Numbered from the stretch's first letter, positions 1 to 8,895 are shown. The stretch is DNA of 64,000 bases from Emergencia sp. 1XD21-10 (GCF_009936045.1 NZ_QWEQ01000007.1:62001-126000); one strand, 5' to 3'. The notes: generated from the sequence alone by a model not told the origin. Made by a program: numbers and translations.

Positions 1-1
1 T

Positions 2-544
2 AAAGAACTAGATTACTACAACGGCTCCATTGATGGCATTTATAGTGCTGCTCTAACCGAAGCAGTAGAAAACTTCCAACATGTCAATGGAATTACAACC
101 ACTGGAAAAATCGGTATTAATACTTGGCGTGTTCTATTTAATATCAGCGCTAAAAAAATGCCGACTGATAAAATCATGGAACAGATTAAGGCGATCCACA
201 ATCAGCATATTATTGGCGAAATCGCACAAGTTAAAGGCAAAAAAGATAAGGTTGTTTTAACTTGGCAACTGAAAAAGCCGATTAACATAAAACCAGACAG
301 CTATCAGATCTGGAAATCTACCAAATTTGACTCTGGCTACCGCAAGCTTGGTTCTACCGAAAAGTGCAGATTCATTAATGCCTCCAACCTGAAAAAGGGG
401 TACAGATATTATTACAAGATTCGAGGTCTCAAAGACATTAATGGCAAAGACTACCATACCCAGTGGGAATATTTAGACATTAAAATATTATCTAAGATTA
501 GTAAGCCAGCAACACCTTCAAACCCCGATGGAGAAAAAGTTTAG
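2..544 (+). CDS. Peptidoglycan-binding domain protein, 5'-truncated by the window edge
   Basis: The frame is open from base 2, so the start lies outside the window. The first ~45 codons read as a PG_binding_1 repeat (GSIDGIYSAALTEAVENFQ, then a G-x-I-G-x-x-T-W ending), a fold that anchors wall enzymes and spore-cortex proteins to peptidoglycan. After a charged linker comes a beta-rich stretch with Trp, Tyr and Gly spaced as in a fibronectin type III-like domain (W-x-L-K...Y-Q-I-W...Y-Y-Y-K-I-R-G). The protein ends with a short Pro/Asp-rich tail. The missing N-terminus could hold a signal peptide and a catalytic domain. The domain call is good; the cellular role is unknown. Confidence 0.75.
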   Translation, partial: KELDYYNGSIDGIYSAALTEAVENFQHVNGITTTGKIGINTWRVLFNISAKKMPTDKIMEQIKAIHNQHIIGEIAQVKGKKDKVVLTWQLKKPINIKPDSYQIWKSTKFDSGYRKLGSTEKCRFINASNLKKGYRYYYKIRGLKDINGKDYHTQWEYLDIKILSKISKPATPSNPDGEKV

Positions 545-573
545 GTTCTGGAAACCAAAATAACTGAATAGTC

Positions 574-1266
574 GAGAGTTTGAAAAAAGTCCGTAAAAAA
601 CGCAAAAGAAAATCCTTCTATAGTAAAATCAAAGTAGCCATAGGAGGATTTTTTATGGCAAACAAAAAGATGTACACCAGATAAAATCACTGAATGAAAA
701 CAAGAAAAATATCATAGCCGCTTTGATTGATGGATATGACATCAAAACAGCTGACGGTATCCAGGAAGCACTCAAAGACCTTCCTGGAGGAATTATCAAC
801 TCCATGATGTAAGCTGAAAATGAAAAGCTAGGTACAAAATTGGGACGTGCTGACACCGATATTCAAGTTTTCATCTGATGTACGCAAGGTCACTTACACG
901 ACCAATGTCATTGAGAGCCTAAACAGCATGTACAAGAAGCTGAACCAGCAAAGGAGCGTATTTCCTAATGACAAAGCGCTGCTAAAAACACTGTACTTGC
1001 GACTCTTCAGGCGACGAAGAAATGGACACATCCACTTAGGAACTGGGGCAAGATATATGGTGGGTTTACCATCATATACAAGGATCGAATGCCTATTTAG
1101 AAATCTATTCATATATGGTATAAGGGCTCCCTCTTGCGAAGGAGTCCTTGACATACTGCTCATCATAGATTATATTAATTACAGTCAAATTTCATTGAAT
1201 TTTCAATGTTTTATCATAGCTAAATTACCATAGTAGGCATTTTACAAACTTTTTTTCACACACTCG
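574..1266 (+). mobile_element. Decayed IS256-family insertion sequence
   Basis: The limits come from imperfect terminal inverted repeats. The left end begins GAGAGTTTGAAAAAAGTCC near 574. The right end, read on the minus strand, begins GAGTGTGTGAAAAAAAGTT near 1266. Between them lies a transposase relic (655-1100) that has lost most of its middle. The element follows a cell-wall gene and precedes the terminal region of the thrS operon. No clear target-site duplication could be fixed, so the outer borders are approximate. Confidence 0.6.
655..1100 (+). pseudogene. IS256-family transposase remnant (internally deleted and frameshifted)
   Basis: The N-terminal piece from the ATG at 655 has stops and shifts, but a later frame reads like an IS256 N-terminus (IQEALKDLPGGIINSMM). 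The segment from ~850 matches the conserved IS256 C-terminus: F-S-S-D-V-R-K-V, then TTNVIESLNSMYKKLNQQRS and VFPNDKALLKTLYL. A frameshift near 1000 separates this from the true end in another frame (ATLQATKKWTHPLRNWGKIY ... YKDRMPI, stop at 1098-1100). The central DDE catalytic region is gone, so it cannot transpose. Confidence 0.8.
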
Positions 1267-1304
1267 CAAAGCTAAATACATATAGGCTTCTTTTTTATTT
1301 TACA

Positions 1305-1580
1305 CTATCCTTCTATTTCTTCGCAGTCATCTAAATCGATTGGAACTATAATATTCGAAGCATCTTCAAGGTGTTCTTCGGCTACGTAAAGGTCAATACC
1401 ACGTGCACTGTTAATACCCATGACAATCTCCACGTAGTTTCCACCGCCTTCATACCTGCGAATGCAAACTATCTCTTCACTGCGAAGCTTGGACTCCAGA
1501 AGGTCTGCTTCCAGATTATCCTCAGCGGTGCAAAGATATACGCCGCCTCTCCATGTATCGCTTATATCTTTTTTATACAT
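1305..1580 (-). CDS. DUF2007 family protein
   Basis: A 91-residue acidic protein. The central segment (GVYLCTAEDNLEADLLESKL, then E-E-I-x-C-x-R-R-Y and a late V-x-E-E-x-L-E-D-A) fits the DUF2007 / putative signal-transducing protein family, a small ferredoxin-like fold in which a short-chain beta-alpha unit precedes an 'effector shopping' helix. Biochemical function is not established. Its ATG lies 2 bases past the thrS stop codon, so it is translationally coupled and the last gene of the tagG-tagH-LCP-thrS operon. It ends with a run of acidic residues. Confidence 0.65.
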   Translation of the reverse strand: MYKKDISDTWRGGVYLCTAEDNLEADLLESKLRSEEIVCIRRYEGGGNYVEIVMGINSARGIDLYVAEEHLEDASNIIVPIDLDDCEEIEG

Positions 1581-1582
1581 GA

Positions 1583-3328
1583 TTAAATCGCCTTCGTTTT
1601 AATTTCTTCTACCAGCTTTGCAACAAATTCATCAGCGGCCATCTCGCCCAGATCACCCACCTTGGTGGAGCGAACAGATAAGCTGCCAGCTTCTGCTTCT
1701 CTCTCGCCAATGACGCAGATATAGGAAACTCTCTCGTTTCTGGCTTCTCTCAGCTTATAGCCAATTTTTTCGTTTCTGAGATCGAGTTCTACACGCAGAC
1801 CCGCTTCCTCACACTTTACAGCGATTTCTTTTGCATAATCAGAAAAGGCTTCTGCTACTGTCAAAAGTTTTACCTGCACTGGCGCAAGCCACAGCGGGAA
1901 TTTTCCAGCAAAGTGTTCAGTCAGAATACCGATGAAACGCTCGATAGAGCCAAAGATGACTCTGTGTATCATAATCGGTCTGTGTTTTTCATTGTCGGAA
2001 CCTACGTAAGTCAGGTCGAATCTCTGCGGCAGCTGCATATCTAACTGAATAGTACCGCACTGCCAGGTTCTTCCAATTGAATCTTCCAGATGGAAATCCA
2101 ACTTCGGACCATAAAATGCACCGTCTCCTTCATTGACTACGTATGGCACGCCAACCTCTGCAATCGCCTCACGAAGCGCATCTTCCGCAGTCGCCCATTC
2201 CTCATCGGTTCCCATAGAATCCTCGGGACGAGTAGATAATTCTACGTGATATTTGAAACCGAACATACTGTAAATATCATCAATAAACTTTGCAACGCCT
2301 ACGATTTCATCCTTTACCTGTTCTGGCAGCATGAAAATGTGGGAATCGTCCTGTGTAAAGGTACGTACGCGCATCAATCCGTGCAGCGCACCGGAAAGTT
2401 CGTGTCTGTGCACCTGACCCAGTTCTCCCATTCTAATCGGGAAATCTCTGTAGGACCACATTTTTCTCTTATAGCAAAGCAAGGAACCCGGACAGTTCAT
2501 CGGCTTAATCGCATAATCCTGCTCATCAATCTTAGTAAAGTACATATTATCTTTATAGTGATCCCAGTGACCGGAAGTTCTCCACAGCTGTTCATTTAAG
2601 ATCAGCGGTGTCTTGATTTCTACATAGCCTCTCTTGCGATGTTCTGCACGCCAGAAATTTTCCAGCTCGTTTCTGATGATCATGCCTTTTGGCATGAAGA
2701 ACGGAAATCCCGGACCTTCCTCAAAGAGGGCGAATAAATCCATCTCTTTTCCAATTTTTCTATGGTCTCTCTTCTTTGCCTCTTCCAGTCTGTTGATGTA
2801 TTCGTCCAGTTCTTCCTGCGTCGGGAAACAAGTTCCGTAAATTCTCTGCAGCATTTTGTTGTGCTCATCACCTCGCCAGTAGGCACCTGCCACGCTCATC
2901 AGCTTCACAGCTTTGATCTGACCGGTGGACTCCATATGTGGTCCTGCACAAAGGTCGACAAAGTCGCCCTGCTGATAGAAGGAGATTACCTCATCTTCCG
3001 GTAAATCCTGAATCAGTTCTACCTTGTAGTCCTCATCTCTATCTGCCATATACTTGATAGCTTCTTCTCTAGGAAGCTCAAATCTTTCCAGCTTGTAGTT
3101 AGCCTGAATGACTTTTTTCATCTCTTTTTGGATTTTTAAAAGATCTTGATCATTGAGTTTATGTTCCATATCAAAGTCATAGTAAAATCCATTGTCAATA
3201 GCAGGTCCAATTGCCAGCTTTGCATCAGGCCATAGTTTTTTCACTGCCTGTGCCATGATGTGAGATGTCGTATGTCTATACCGAAGCTTGATCTCTTCGT
3301 CTTCAAAATTAATTTTCTCTTTTGCCAT
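1583..3328 (-). CDS. thrS: Threonyl-tRNA synthetase lacking the N-terminal TGS domain
   Basis: Charges tRNA-Thr with threonine and edits mischarged serine. The start at 3328 (MAKEKINF) is chosen for the purine-rich AAGAAGG site 7 bases upstream; an in-frame ATG at 3355 has none. The protein of 581 aa opens almost at once with the editing domain: HTTSH at residues 19-23 and a later LCAGPH. Class II motifs follow, with zinc ligands expected in MNCPGSLLCY, in VHRHELSGALHGL and in IMIHRVIFGSIERF, then the anticodon-binding domain. Standard ThrRS is about 640 aa with a TGS domain first; that domain is absent. No T-box leader is visible, because the gene sits 27 bases behind the LCP gene. Confidence 0.95.
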   Translation of the reverse strand: MAKEKINFEDEEIKLRYRHTTSHIMAQAVKKLWPDAKLAIGPAIDNGFYYDFDMEHKLNDQDLLKIQKEMKKVIQANYKLERFELPREEAIKYMADRDEDYKVELIQDLPEDEVISFYQQGDFVDLCAGPHMESTGQIKAVKLMSVAGAYWRGDEHNKMLQRIYGTCFPTQEELDEYINRLEEAKKRDHRKIGKEMDLFALFEEGPGFPFFMPKGMIIRNELENFWRAEHRKRGYVEIKTPLILNEQLWRTSGHWDHYKDNMYFTKIDEQDYAIKPMNCPGSLLCYKRKMWSYRDFPIRMGELGQVHRHELSGALHGLMRVRTFTQDDSHIFMLPEQVKDEIVGVAKFIDDIYSMFGFKYHVELSTRPEDSMGTDEEWATAEDALREAIAEVGVPYVVNEGDGAFYGPKLDFHLEDSIGRTWQCGTIQLDMQLPQRFDLTYVGSDNEKHRPIMIHRVIFGSIERFIGILTEHFAGKFPLWLAPVQVKLLTVAEAFSDYAKEIAVKCEEAGLRVELDLRNEKIGYKLREARNERVSYICVIGEREAEAGSLSVRSTKVGDLGEMAADEFVAKLVEEIKTKAI

Positions 3329-3355
3329 TTCTCTATCCTTCTTTCTATATATCAT

Positions 3356-4672
3356 TTATGATTGTGAACTGTCTGTACCCGGATCCGGCGTCGGCGTCGG
3401 CTCTGGTTCTGGCGTTGGCTCAGGATCCGGTGTCGGTTCCGGCTCTGGCGTTGGCTCAGGATCCGGTGTCGGTTCCGGCTCTGGATCTGGTTTCGGTTTC
3501 TGTGACGGCTTTGGATTCGGCGTTGTCGCAGGTTCTGGATCCGGTTCCTGTGAAGCACCGCCTGTATCAATCGGTTTCTGGTTGGTTACAGATGAACTGA
3601 TATTGCTGATAATTGTAGCACTGATATTCTCTACTGTATCTGACGGTACATAATCCTGCTGATTGAACATCTCCTGATGCAGCTTTGTGGTATTTTCCGC
3701 CAGATTATCCGGGAAAACATAGGATATACCGTTCAGCAATCCGCCCGTCACATTATATGGCCATCCCGCACCACTTTTGATGTTAAAGTTTGCAAGACGC
3801 ATAGCAAGTCCCAACATATCGTTGTTGGAAAGATTGGTCTGCACCTGCGGCAGCATCATATCCAAAAGATCGTCAAGTTTGCCGATATTCATTGTCTTTA
3901 ATTTCTCAAAGACTTTGGTCAGAACAATTCTCATGCGTTCTGTACGCTTATAGTCATCACCCACACCTTTACGTATTCTTCCGTAAGAAACAGCCTGCAC
4001 CCCTTCAATGGTCTGCTCACCAGCGCTTTCCACCAGTTTATAGGTCTTCTGACCAATATTGTTAGCAGTCTGTATAGTGTATTTATTGAGCTGCTGAATT
4101 TCCTCTTCCTGCACATCTACGGTAATACCTCCCACAGCATTCACAAGGTCGGATACAGCCTTAAAGTTCACGACAACAAACTTGCTGATATTCATATCCA
4201 TAGCCTGATTCAGCGACTGAATCATCATAGCAGGTCCGCCGATTCTGTTGGCGTCTGTAATTTTCCCATAAGTATCTGTATTGCCAAACTTCAGGTAAGT
4301 ATCACGATATACACTCATCAGTTTAACTTCACCAGTTTCTTCCTTTATGCTGAGAATCATAATCGCATCCGCGCCAGAGCCTTGAATATCTTCCATATCC
4401 CGGCTGTCGACTCCCAACAGCAGAATGTTGATGTAGCCATCCACATCTACGCAGGACAATTCTTTCTCATCAAGTTTTATGCGGTCAATTTTGTCCAGCT
4501 TTGAGACGACATAGCCGGCTACACATGATACAGTAACAAGTATCACGATTAATGCGATAAAAATCGCTTTCTGCCAACCCTTTAGCCTTCCAAACCATCT
4601 TCCGAACTTTTTAAAAATATTTCCTTCGTATTTGTTGTTATGCGAAAATATTTCATTTTTGCGTCTTGCCAT
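3356..4672 (-). CDS. LytR-CpsA-Psr (LCP) family wall-polymer ligase
   Basis: LCP enzymes transfer lipid-linked anionic polymers such as teichoic acid onto peptidoglycan outside the membrane. A basic cytoplasmic start is followed by one membrane helix (about residues 34-56, [20 protein letters not shown]). Then comes the LCP core: LLLGVDSRD, a [10 protein letters not shown] arginine/aspartate motif, ITDANRIGG, and the later [20 protein letters not shown]. The C-terminal ~75 residues are low complexity, rich in Pro-Glu-Pro-Thr/Asp repeats, probably a wall-spanning stalk. It lies directly downstream of tagG/tagH, which fits export followed by ligation of the same polymer. Confidence 0.9.
   Translation of the reverse strand: MARRKNEIFSHNNKYEGNIFKKFGRWFGRLKGWQKAIFIALIVILVTVSCVAGYVVSKLDKIDRIKLDEKELSCVDVDGYINILLLGVDSRDMEDIQGSGADAIMILSIKEETGEVKLMSVYRDTYLKFGNTDTYGKITDANRIGGPAMMIQSLNQAMDMNISKFVVVNFKAVSDLVNAVGGITVDVQEEEIQQLNKYTIQTANNIGQKTYKLVESAGEQTIEGVQAVSYGRIRKGVGDDYKRTERMRIVLTKVFEKLKTMNIGKLDDLLDMMLPQVQTNLSNNDMLGLAMRLANFNIKSGAGWPYNVTGGLLNGISYVFPDNLAENTTKLHQEMFNQQDYVPSDTVENISATIISNISSSVTNQKPIDTGGASQEPDPEPATTPNPKPSQKPKPDPEPEPTPDPEPTPEPEPTPDPEPTPEPEPTPTPDPGTDSSQS
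3411..3482. repeat. Perfect 36-bp tandem duplication inside the LCP gene tail
   Basis: Two identical 36-bp units (3411-3446 and 3447-3482) encode twelve residues each of the Pro/Glu/Pro/Thr/Asp tail. Related, less exact copies flank them. Such in-frame repeats can expand or contract by slippage and would change the length of the wall-spanning stalk without breaking the reading frame. Confidence 0.9.
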
Positions 4673-4687
4673 GTTCCATCACTCCTT

Positions 4688-5464
4688 TTAATCTAAAACT
4701 TTTTTATTCTCCTTGCGTTTTTGTATTTTCTGCGCCTGTTCAGGAAGCGTTTCATAAAAATCTATGGCATCCTGAATTTCTCCGTCAAACAGGATTTTAC
4801 CCTGTTTCAGCACAATTCCTCGTTCGCAAAAACTCTTCGCTACCTTTGTGGAGTGGGTTACAAATAAGAAAGTGGACTCACCTTCTCCAAGAATTTCTTT
4901 TATTTTTCGATTACATTTCAACCTAAAATCTTTATCACCTACGCTCAATGCCTCATCAACAATCAATATTTCTGGCTTTATGTTTGCATTGATAGCAAAT
5001 CCCAGCCTGGCTTTCATACCACTGGAATAAGTTCTGACAGGCTGATCAATATAATCCCCCAGATCTGCAAATCTAACGATTTCCGGTTCCAACTCCCTTA
5101 ACTCTGCATCCTCCATTCCAAGCAGCTGACCTCGAAAAAAGATGTTCTCTCTGCCAGTAAAATCAGGGTCAAAACCCGCTGTCAGTTCCAGCAATGCGCT
5201 AACTCTACCATCTACAACGATTTCTCCTCTTGTCGGGTAGGTAACACCCGTAATCATCTTTAAAAGGGTAGATTTTCCCGCACCATTACGTCCAAACAGA
5301 GCTACACTTTCTCCCTTTTCAATAGTAAACGAAACATCATCAATTGCGTTTTTTATCTTCGGCTTAATTTTCTTAAAAAAAATGGCCTTGAAACGCTGCT
5401 TGTCGTTTTTATATAATTTATATTGTTTTGTAACACTCTTAAACTCTATCGTTACTTTACTCAT
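4688..5464 (-). CDS. tagH: Polysaccharide/teichoic acid export ABC transporter, ATP-binding subunit
   Basis: Powers export of an undecaprenyl-linked wall polymer together with the permease just upstream. It shows a Walker A (GRNGAGKST), an ABC signature written YSSGMKARL, a Walker B (ILIVDEALSVGD) and a switch His (FVTHS). YSSGM and VDEALSVGD are typical of the Wzt/TagH branch. The frame is open further upstream, but the start at 5464 (MSKVTIEF) is preferred: it has an AGGGGAAG site about 9 bases before it and leaves 14 bases after tagG. No C-terminal carbohydrate-binding domain is present (258 aa), unlike O-antigen Wzt. Confidence 0.9.
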   Translation of the reverse strand: MSKVTIEFKSVTKQYKLYKNDKQRFKAIFFKKIKPKIKNAIDDVSFTIEKGESVALFGRNGAGKSTLLKMITGVTYPTRGEIVVDGRVSALLELTAGFDPDFTGRENIFFRGQLLGMEDAELRELEPEIVRFADLGDYIDQPVRTYSSGMKARLGFAINANIKPEILIVDEALSVGDKDFRLKCNRKIKEILGEGESTFLFVTHSTKVAKSFCERGIVLKQGKILFDGEIQDAIDFYETLPEQAQKIQKRKENKKVLD

Positions 5465-5478
5465 ATTAACCACTTCCC

Positions 5479-6285
5479 CTACAATACATCCGGAATATCT
5501 TTGCGCAGCTTTTTGTATGCCCAGATTGCAAAGAATCCCATAACCGTATAAGCAATTACAAAATTTAACATCTCCTGCGGTGTTTCCCAAAACCACCTTT
5601 TATAGATAAAACAATTCCGGAATCCATTATCAATTAAAGTAATCGGATTGTAGAGCAAAACTGTTCTAAGCCAGCTAATTTCAATTGTATTAACATCATA
5701 TAGAATTCCGCTCATCCAGAATAGTGCCGTTGTAAGCGCCTTAACCAGATTTAGAAAATCTCTGCTCATAGCTGATAGTACTCCGGCAAAAAGTCCCCAT
5801 GCTGTAAAGAAAACAAACATCAATGCCATATAGAAGGGCAACTGAAAATAGTAAATATCTGGCATATATCCAAAAGCCATATAAATTAAAATTACTATAA
5901 TAAGCAGTCCAATATGAACCACAAACAGAGATATGCTTACAAAGGTCGGTATCGTAGATATGGGAAATTTAATTTTTGTAATCAGATGCGTATGACGCCT
6001 AAGACAAGCCGAACCGCCCTGAATCATATCTTTCATATAAAACCATGGTATCATGCCTGCAATAAGCCATAAAAAGAAAGGATACCCTTCTACCGGATTT
6101 CCTTTTCTGAGGCCGATAGAAAACGCAAACCAAAACACAAAGATTTGAATTGCTGGTCGTATCATTGCCCACGACCAGCCGAGAGCTGCACCCTTATAAG
6201 TCTTAATAATTTCCGCTTTGGCAAGTTTGAATAATTGCTTCCGGTAATCATAATGGTCTTTTATTATCTCTTTTATCGTATTCAC
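5479..6285 (-). CDS. tagG: Polysaccharide/teichoic acid export ABC transporter, permease
   Basis: Membrane subunit of an ABC-2 type exporter for wall polymers. The 268-residue protein starts with the amphipathic N-terminus typical of TagG/Wzm (R-K-Q-L-F-K-L-A-K-x-E-I-I-K-T-Y-K-G-A-A-L-G), then about six hydrophobic segments. It begins with GTG at 6285, preceded by an AGAGG site. It is the first gene of the minus-strand operon that continues into tagH, the LCP ligase, thrS and DUF2007. The polymer itself cannot be named from this window because no glycosyltransferases are present. Confidence 0.88.
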   Translation of the reverse strand: MNTIKEIIKDHYDYRKQLFKLAKAEIIKTYKGAALGWSWAMIRPAIQIFVFWFAFSIGLRKGNPVEGYPFFLWLIAGMIPWFYMKDMIQGGSACLRRHTHLITKIKFPISTIPTFVSISLFVVHIGLLIIVILIYMAFGYMPDIYYFQLPFYMALMFVFFTAWGLFAGVLSAMSRDFLNLVKALTTALFWMSGILYDVNTIEISWLRTVLLYNPITLIDNGFRNCFIYKRWFWETPQEMLNFVIAYTVMGFFAIWAYKKLRKDIPDVL

Positions 6286-6717
6286 AAATTAACCTCTCAT
6301 CAATTGATTGATTACAATTCCTCACTCCAAATTTTTTTGTATCATCATGCAAACAAAACAACGCTCTGCAAATTTTACATCAGTTGCCTTGCTCTAAACA
6401 TGCACAACACACCATGAAGTCAAATAAACTGACGTTGATGTTATTTTCTCTACATATTCTCTGTAATTGAGCGGATAATAGTACATCTTTTTATTTAACT
6501 CGCTATGATAATTGTGAAGTAATCGCTAATCAACCCGTCATATATTGAAAACAGTTCCATTTTTTCAGCTAAAAATCATAATCCCACTACTGATATTCCG
6601 TATTAGTTTACCACAATTGTCCACCTTTGTAAATAATCACAGGTAGATTTCACAGGTTGCACACATGAAATAAATGAAGAGAGCCTGTCATCTGCCCTCT
6701 TCATCTCATGAACCATC
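6286..6717. other. Non-coding gap upstream of tagG
   Basis: No convincing gene is seen in these 430 bases. A hairpin with 8-bp arms (ATGAAGAG 6674-6681, CTCTTCAT 6697-6704) may end transcription. A single family-B half-site (TGCACAAC, 6401-6408) occurs without a partner at the usual distance. A 14-base string ATAATCCCACTACT (6579-6592) recurs inside array B1 (15700-15713). The tagG promoter should lie near 6290-6400, but I could not place it. Confidence 0.4.
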
Positions 6718-6855
6718 TTATTCTACTGTAATCTCCACACTTTTGCCAGTAAAAGCTACGCCATGTTCCCCACTGGCTGCCTCACTAGTTTTATGTAGCC
6801 GGAAGGCTGAGCCCCGTGTATTGCACAGGACTCCTCGACCTGTTTTTTGATTCAT
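6718..6855 (-). CDS. Possible small ORF, 45 aa
   Basis: An uninterrupted ATG-to-stop frame lies 10 bases after the stop of the Ltp/zinc-ribbon gene and in the same direction. It is glycine- and serine-rich with a regular ending (SGEHGVAFTGKSVEITVE). No ribosome-binding site is visible before the ATG, and I recognise no family. It may be a real small protein, the tail of a decayed gene, or chance. The beta-like alternating ending makes a gene remnant plausible. Confidence 0.25.
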   Translation of the reverse strand: MNQKTGRGVLCNTRGSAFRLHKTSEAASGEHGVAFTGKSVEITVE

Positions 6856-6865
6856 ATTTTTTCAA

Positions 6866-7444
6866 TTAATCATCTAAATGGTCAATTGCATATTGTGCCT
6901 GTTTTGCAGTAAATTGCTCTCCATACTCAGAAACTAATTGGTCGTAAATCGCATCTTTCGACATACTCATCATATCCTGATATTCCCTTGCTTTAGCAAG
7001 AGCATTTGCTTTCCAATCAGCTTTTAAATTTTCCATTGCATATTCTGCGGCATCCTCAGAAAACTGCTCGCCATATTCGGAAACGAGCTGATCATAAATT
7101 GCTTTTTTAGACATATGCATTATTTCAGAGTAAGATTCAGCCTTTGCAAGAGCATTTTGGAATTCTTTAGAGACTTCAGGTTCCTTTTCTGCCTCTTCCT
7201 GAATAGGCTCTACAGGCTCTTTTTCTTCTACCGCCTGGTTAGAATTATTCTGAGTACTGTCGGTAGAATCGCCGCCACCGGCAGCACCGCCAATTCCAAG
7301 AAGCAAAACAATAATCAGAACAATAAACCAAGGTTTTTTATAAATCGGCTTCTTATTTTTTCCTCCGCATACTGGGCACACTTTTGCTGCCGCTGCGATA
7401 TCTGCTCCGCAATGGCTGCATTTCATCATTTTCTCTTTCCTCAT
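6866..7444 (-). CDS. Membrane protein with N-terminal zinc ribbon and two Ltp repeats
   Basis: Residues 8-25 form a zinc ribbon (C-S-H-C ... C-P-V-C-G-G), followed by a membrane helix (PWFIVLIIVLLLGIGGAAGG). An acidic linker leads to two Ltp-type repeats of ~45 residues, each with the pattern A-K-x-Y-x-x-x-M-x-M-S-K-x-A-I-Y-D-Q-L and YGEQF. Ltp domains were named from a phage-encoded lipoprotein that blocks superinfecting DNA entry; many chromosomal copies have no known role. The start at 7444 has a GGAGAAAG site. It is third in a likely operon after the TM2 and SPFH genes. Confidence 0.8.
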   Translation of the reverse strand: MRKEKMMKCSHCGADIAAAAKVCPVCGGKNKKPIYKKPWFIVLIIVLLLGIGGAAGGGDSTDSTQNNSNQAVEEKEPVEPIQEEAEKEPEVSKEFQNALAKAESYSEIMHMSKKAIYDQLVSEYGEQFSEDAAEYAMENLKADWKANALAKAREYQDMMSMSKDAIYDQLVSEYGEQFTAKQAQYAIDHLDD

Positions 7445-7479
7445 TTCTTTCTCCTTCTCATCATGTTTAAATTACCGAG

Positions 7480-8463
7480 TTATTGTTTCAAAATCTGTTT
7501 CTTCTCTGCCTCAAACTCTTCCTGCGTTAAAATTCCTTCGTCAAATAAAGCTTTCAATTCACGAAGCATATCAGCCTTTCCGGTTTTACGCTGATTCGAT
7601 TCCGGTAATGTGCTCTGCACCGTATTCATCATCTGGTTACCTAGTGCAATACCAGTTCCAAGGCCGGCAAGTCCACCTTCTTGTTTAGAAGCATCCCGAA
7701 TGGCTCGTGCCGTTTGATACTGAGTAAACGTACTCATATCCTTTTGAGCCATACCTATTCCGGACTGCTCGTCAATCATTTTTTCTACTTCCTCCGGAAG
7801 AGAAGCGCTTTCTATAATGATGTTGCTAAATTGAATTCCCAAAGACTCTGTTCTTTCATTCAATTTCTCCTGAATCACAGCCGAAAGTTTCCTATATTCT
7901 ACTGCTAAGTCAAGGGCAGACATTGTTGTTTCCCCAATTACAACTGAAAAAGTCTCTGTTACCATAGAGGACAAATATCCTACAATATCATAGGTTTTGG
8001 TCATTCCCATAGCGCCAAATATTTCACGCATAAACTTGCTGACATCTATAATTCTAAAAGCAAATTTTCCAAATGCGCGGATGCGTACCATATTAAAGTC
8101 ATTATCTCGCTTCATAATCGGGGTCTTTGTCGCCCACTTATTATCAATGAACTGTCTGGTACTTAAAAAATATAAATCCGCAATTACAGGAGACGTAAAT
8201 AGATACGGAAATCCTTCTAGGGTTGACAACACCGGCATATTTCCCGTATTAAGAGAATATGTCCCCGGCGGCAAAATATCAGCTAGCTGTCCACCTTTCA
8301 GAAAAACTGCAATCTGCCCTTCTCGCACAATAACTTTTGAACCTTGCTTTAACTCATTGTTTCCACTTTTTCTTTGAAACTTTATAACGACAAGTTTGTT
8401 ACTTTCGTCTACATACTCAATTACATCAAGAAATTGATCCTTTACAATATCGAATAATCTCAT
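7480..8463 (-). CDS. SPFH-domain protein with C-terminal SHOCT motif
   Basis: 327 aa. The N-terminal part is the YdjI-like SPFH (band 7) domain: K-F-Q-R-K-S, G-S-K-V-I-V-R-E-G-Q, then beta strands and a coiled region rich in Glu (EKLNERTESLGIQFSNIII). The last ~28 residues (L-R-E-L-K-A-L-F-D-E-G-I-L-T-Q-E-E-F-E-A-E-K) form a SHOCT motif, a short oligomerisation segment. Relatives associate with membranes or large ring assemblies; the function of this clade is unknown. It lies between TM2 and zinc-ribbon/Ltp genes, a recurring type of envelope-stress cluster. Confidence 0.82.
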   Translation of the reverse strand: MRLFDIVKDQFLDVIEYVDESNKLVVIKFQRKSGNNELKQGSKVIVREGQIAVFLKGGQLADILPPGTYSLNTGNMPVLSTLEGFPYLFTSPVIADLYFLSTRQFIDNKWATKTPIMKRDNDFNMVRIRAFGKFAFRIIDVSKFMREIFGAMGMTKTYDIVGYLSSMVTETFSVVIGETTMSALDLAVEYRKLSAVIQEKLNERTESLGIQFSNIIIESASLPEEVEKMIDEQSGIGMAQKDMSTFTQYQTARAIRDASKQEGGLAGLGTGIALGNQMMNTVQSTLPESNQRKTGKADMLRELKALFDEGILTQEEFEAEKKQILKQ

Positions 8464-8476
8464 TTAATTTCTCTCA

Positions 8477-8821
8477 TCATTGCAATCTAAATCCATATTT
8501 ATCCCGAAACGAACCCCGTAGAATCTTCACAATATCATAAAACCATCCGAGACAGAGAATGCCACCGGTGAACAGATAAAGAAGCCCTATCTTGATATCA
8601 CCAACATAAAATCTATGGACGCCAAGTATTCCAAAAAAAACACAAAGAAGTAGCGCTATCCTTATATCTTTATTACTACAGGTTCTGTAAGCATAATTTT
8701 GCGTATAATTTATTTCCAATAATTGCGCCAGTGTCGACTGTACCTTATCTTTCGTATGTCCGCAATAATCACATGTATCTGACTCCATCGGAGCTCCGCA
8801 TAGCGGACAATTTTCATTCAT
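8477..8821 (-). CDS. Zinc-ribbon plus TM2-domain membrane protein
   Basis: The 114-residue protein starts at 8821 (MNENCPLCG), chosen for an AGAGAGG site 8 bases upstream rather than a longer open frame. Residues 5-20 give a zinc ribbon (C-P-L-C ... C-D-Y-C-G). The second half is a TM2 domain: helix, FFGILGVHRFYVGDIKIGLL turn motif, helix, then a basic tail. TM2 proteins are small two-pass membrane proteins without a settled function. First gene of the TM2-SPFH-Ltp cluster behind a well-formed promoter. Confidence 0.8.
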   Translation of the reverse strand: MNENCPLCGAPMESDTCDYCGHTKDKVQSTLAQLLEINYTQNYAYRTCSNKDIRIALLLCVFFGILGVHRFYVGDIKIGLLYLFTGGILCLGWFYDIVKILRGSFRDKYGFRLQ

Positions 8822-8895
8822 AATTCTAACCTCTCTTAATATTCCATCCATCTTGTGTAATTTCTTACACAAGATTTCTTACAGCTTATAAAGCT

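Noticed and set aside
3329-3355. T-box riboswitch before thrS
   Set aside because: Only 27 bases separate thrS from the LCP gene.
3288-3653. Gly/Ser-rich plus-strand frame over the LCP tail
   Set aside because: Shadow of the Pro/Glu/Thr repeat in the LCP gene; no ribosome-binding site.
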